DNA of 64,000 nt from Desmospora activa DSM 45169. Lineage in GTDB: Bacteria; Bacillota; Bacilli; Thermoactinomycetales; DSM-45169. A model generated the notes under the pieces. It was not told where the DNA came from and ran no database searches. It worked only from the letters and a program-made list of their open reading frames with translations. The stretch spans positions 62,001 through 126,000 of the forward strand of contig NZ_PZZP01000002.1 of the NCBI RefSeq assembly GCF_003046315.1, given 5' to 3'. Positions 62,978 through 64,000 of this stretch are shown here, piece after piece; within the stretch, counting starts at the first letter, position 1; the number at the start of each line of letters is the position of its first letter. The position numbers and the translations under genes are program-made.

Positions 62978-63004
62978 CCCTGTTTTTTTGCAGGGCTTTT
63001 TTTT
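62978..63004 (+). terminator. Terminator at the end of the repeat element
   Basis: AGCCCTG / CAGGGCT has an 8-base T-rich loop and is followed by T8. Confidence 0.8.
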
Positions 63005-63079
63005 ATTTCTATCCAAAGAGGAGAAAAATGGTTTACTTAAAAGTATTTAGACAAATACTGCTAATAAGAGGAGGTGTCT

Positions 63080-63265
63080 ATGATGTACTATGTGATTTGG
63101 GATTCAGAGAAATTCCCTCCGTCTATCCTCCACGAAGATCAATATTTCCAATGGTACAATCCCATGAGAAACGATCATCGGGTGGAGTTTCGCGGCACGA
63201 TGAACCAATGTTATTCGTATGTCACCAAGCGGGAGCGTAACCAGTCCATGCTGGAATTCCACTGA
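63080..63265 (+). CDS. Small hypothetical protein, about 61 residues
   Basis: GAGGAGG is spaced five bases from the ATG at 63080 and eight from 63083. The protein is soluble and aromatic: YYVIWDSEKFPPSILHEDQYFQWYNPMRNDHRVEFRGT, then CYSYVTKRERNQSMLEF. Not recognised. It is followed by a strong shared terminator. Confidence 0.55.
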   Translation: MMYYVIWDSEKFPPSILHEDQYFQWYNPMRNDHRVEFRGTMNQCYSYVTKRERNQSMLEFH

Positions 63266-63285
63266 TGACAGAATATTTCAATCAA

Positions 63286-63327
63286 AAAAAGACTGAAGTC
63301 ACGCCGATTGCAGCGTGGCTTCAGTCT
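63286..63327 (-). terminator. Terminator of ispH (probably bidirectional)
   Basis: AAGACTGAAG...CTTCAGTCTT with inner CACGC / GCGTG forms a long stem; T7 follows on the minus strand. Confidence 0.88.
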
Positions 63328-63355
63328 TTAGTAAGTGATGTGATGGGTCTGTCTT

Positions 63356-64000
63356 TTAGGCATTCTTCTTTCTCTTTTTTCGTACAGGGGGAAGCAGTTT
63401 CTCTTTTTTCAAGGTGCGTTCCGGTGTCCATGTACTGGGATCGTTCTCATCAAACTGCTCCAGGTATTTAATCACTTCCCGTGTGATCGGGGTTGGTGTG
63501 GAGGCGCCGGCGGTAACACCCACATAGCTTTTTCCCTTTAACCACTCCACGTCGATCTCAGTCACATCGGCAACGCGATAAGCCTCTACACCGGCAATAT
63601 CTTTAGAAACTTGAGCCAAACGTTCCGAGTTGTTGCTGCGGGGGTCTCCAACCACTATCACCAGTTCCGTTTTACCGGCTTGCTCTGCTACTGCTTCCTG
63701 CCGTTCCTGTGTAGCCAAGCAAATTTCGTTCACAATCTCGGCGTGAGGGAATTTTTCTTTCACTTTTTTCATCAGATGGCGTGTATCCCACTGGCTCATC
63801 GTCGTCTGGTTGGTGACAACCAATTTGTCCGACTGAATGTTGAGCCTTTCCACATCCTCATCATTTTGTACCAGATGAACGTGATTGGGAGCCACACCGA
63901 TCGCTCCCTCCGGTTCCGGGTGCCCTCGTTTGCCGATATAAGCGATCTCATAACCCTCTGCCACTTTTTCCAAGATGAGATCATGGGTCCGGGTCACATC
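63356..64000 (-). CDS. ispH: 4-hydroxy-3-methylbut-2-enyl diphosphate reductase, N-terminally truncated by the window
   Basis: This is the C-terminal 214 residues of IspH (LytB), the last step of the MEP isoprenoid pathway. Visible features are DVTRTHDL at the window edge (just after the first cluster Cys), KRGHPEPEG with the substrate His, [14 protein letters not shown] with the second cluster Cys, [13 protein letters not shown] with the third cluster region, and [17 protein letters not shown] (substrate SxN/ST loops). The C terminus has a basic tail ([11 protein letters not shown]) longer than in many homologues. The gene continues to the right of the window. Confidence 0.95.
   Translation of the reverse strand, partial: DVTRTHDLILEKVAEGYEIAYIGKRGHPEPEGAIGVAPNHVHLVQNDEDVERLNIQSDKLVVTNQTTMSQWDTRHLMKKVKEKFPHAEIVNEICLATQERQEAVAEQAGKTELVIVVGDPRSNNSERLAQVSKDIAGVEAYRVADVTEIDVEWLKGKSYVGVTAGASTPTPITREVIKYLEQFDENDPSTWTPERTLKKEKLLPPVRKKRKKNA

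Noticed and set aside
1-64000. tRNA, rRNA, insertion sequences or prophage genes
   Set aside because: No cloverleaf, rRNA-like stretch, transposase or phage structural gene was found on either strand.

Overview
The window looks like chromosomal DNA from a low- to mid-GC Gram-positive bacterium of the order Bacillales. Strong AGGAGG-type ribosome binding sites, frequent TTG and GTG starts, and Bacillus-like blocks (gatCAB-dgkB-rlmCD, a fadN-fadA-fadE operon with a FadR box, rocA/putB, ywbE, yfhH and yndM-type genes) support this. The near-even base composition and gene style suggest Thermoactinomycetaceae; that family assignment is an inference. No tRNA, rRNA, CRISPR array, prophage or insertion sequence was seen. 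The window cuts one gene at each end: an iron-transporter permease on the left and ispH on the right.

Layout. 1-3.5 kb: an iron-siderophore importer (two permeases, ATPase) with a FhuF-type ferric reductase. 3.8-8.2 kb: an IDEAL protein, ywbE, an ABC-F ATPase, and a GAF-domain membrane protein with a translationally coupled 59-residue partner. 8.35-8.85 kb: an otherwise empty-looking gap that has the layout of a type I toxin-antitoxin locus. 8.9-12.3 kb: a phosphonate-type ABC transporter (phnD-phnC-phnE-phnE). 12.4-21.1 kb: a HAD phosphatase, a polysaccharide deacetylase, rlmCD, dgkB and gatCAB. 21.4-28.6 kb: accessory genes (cytosine-permease-like transporter, GDSL hydrolase, an SDP-like DUF5819/HTTM-DCC pair, and a 657-residue protein of unknown function) with tandem 52-bp repeats. 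28.8-32.8 kb: proline catabolism, a TPR protein and an SDR. 33-35.6 kb: membrane proteins including two TM2 proteins. 35.8-41.4 kb: fatty-acid beta-oxidation. 41.7-48.6 kb: ferredoxin, DMT exporter, RNase Z, BioC, a RodZ-like protein and an NlpC/P60 hydrolase. 48.8-53.5 kb: a LevR-like sigma-54 activator followed by ptsH-ptsI. 53.6-64 kb: a frameshifted transglutaminase gene, speD, two DUF421 proteins, an L,D-transpeptidase, a phosphatase-superfamily enzyme, yfhH, an orphan FlhA C-terminal-domain protein, DoxX/HxlR, a TPR protein, a second repeat element and ispH.

The most interesting observations are: (1) the candidate type I toxin-antitoxin locus, where a 50-residue single-helix peptide and a convergent antisense transcript each have a recognisable promoter and hairpin; (2) a well-spaced sigma-54 promoter in front of ptsHI, next to a LevR-like activator gene, with a 16-bp motif shared by both upstream regions; (3) a soluble, orphan FlhA-type domain; (4) an HTTM-DCC fusion paired with a DUF5819 protein, resembling the maturation half of the SDP toxin system; and (5) dispersed repeat elements with a shared 3' motif.
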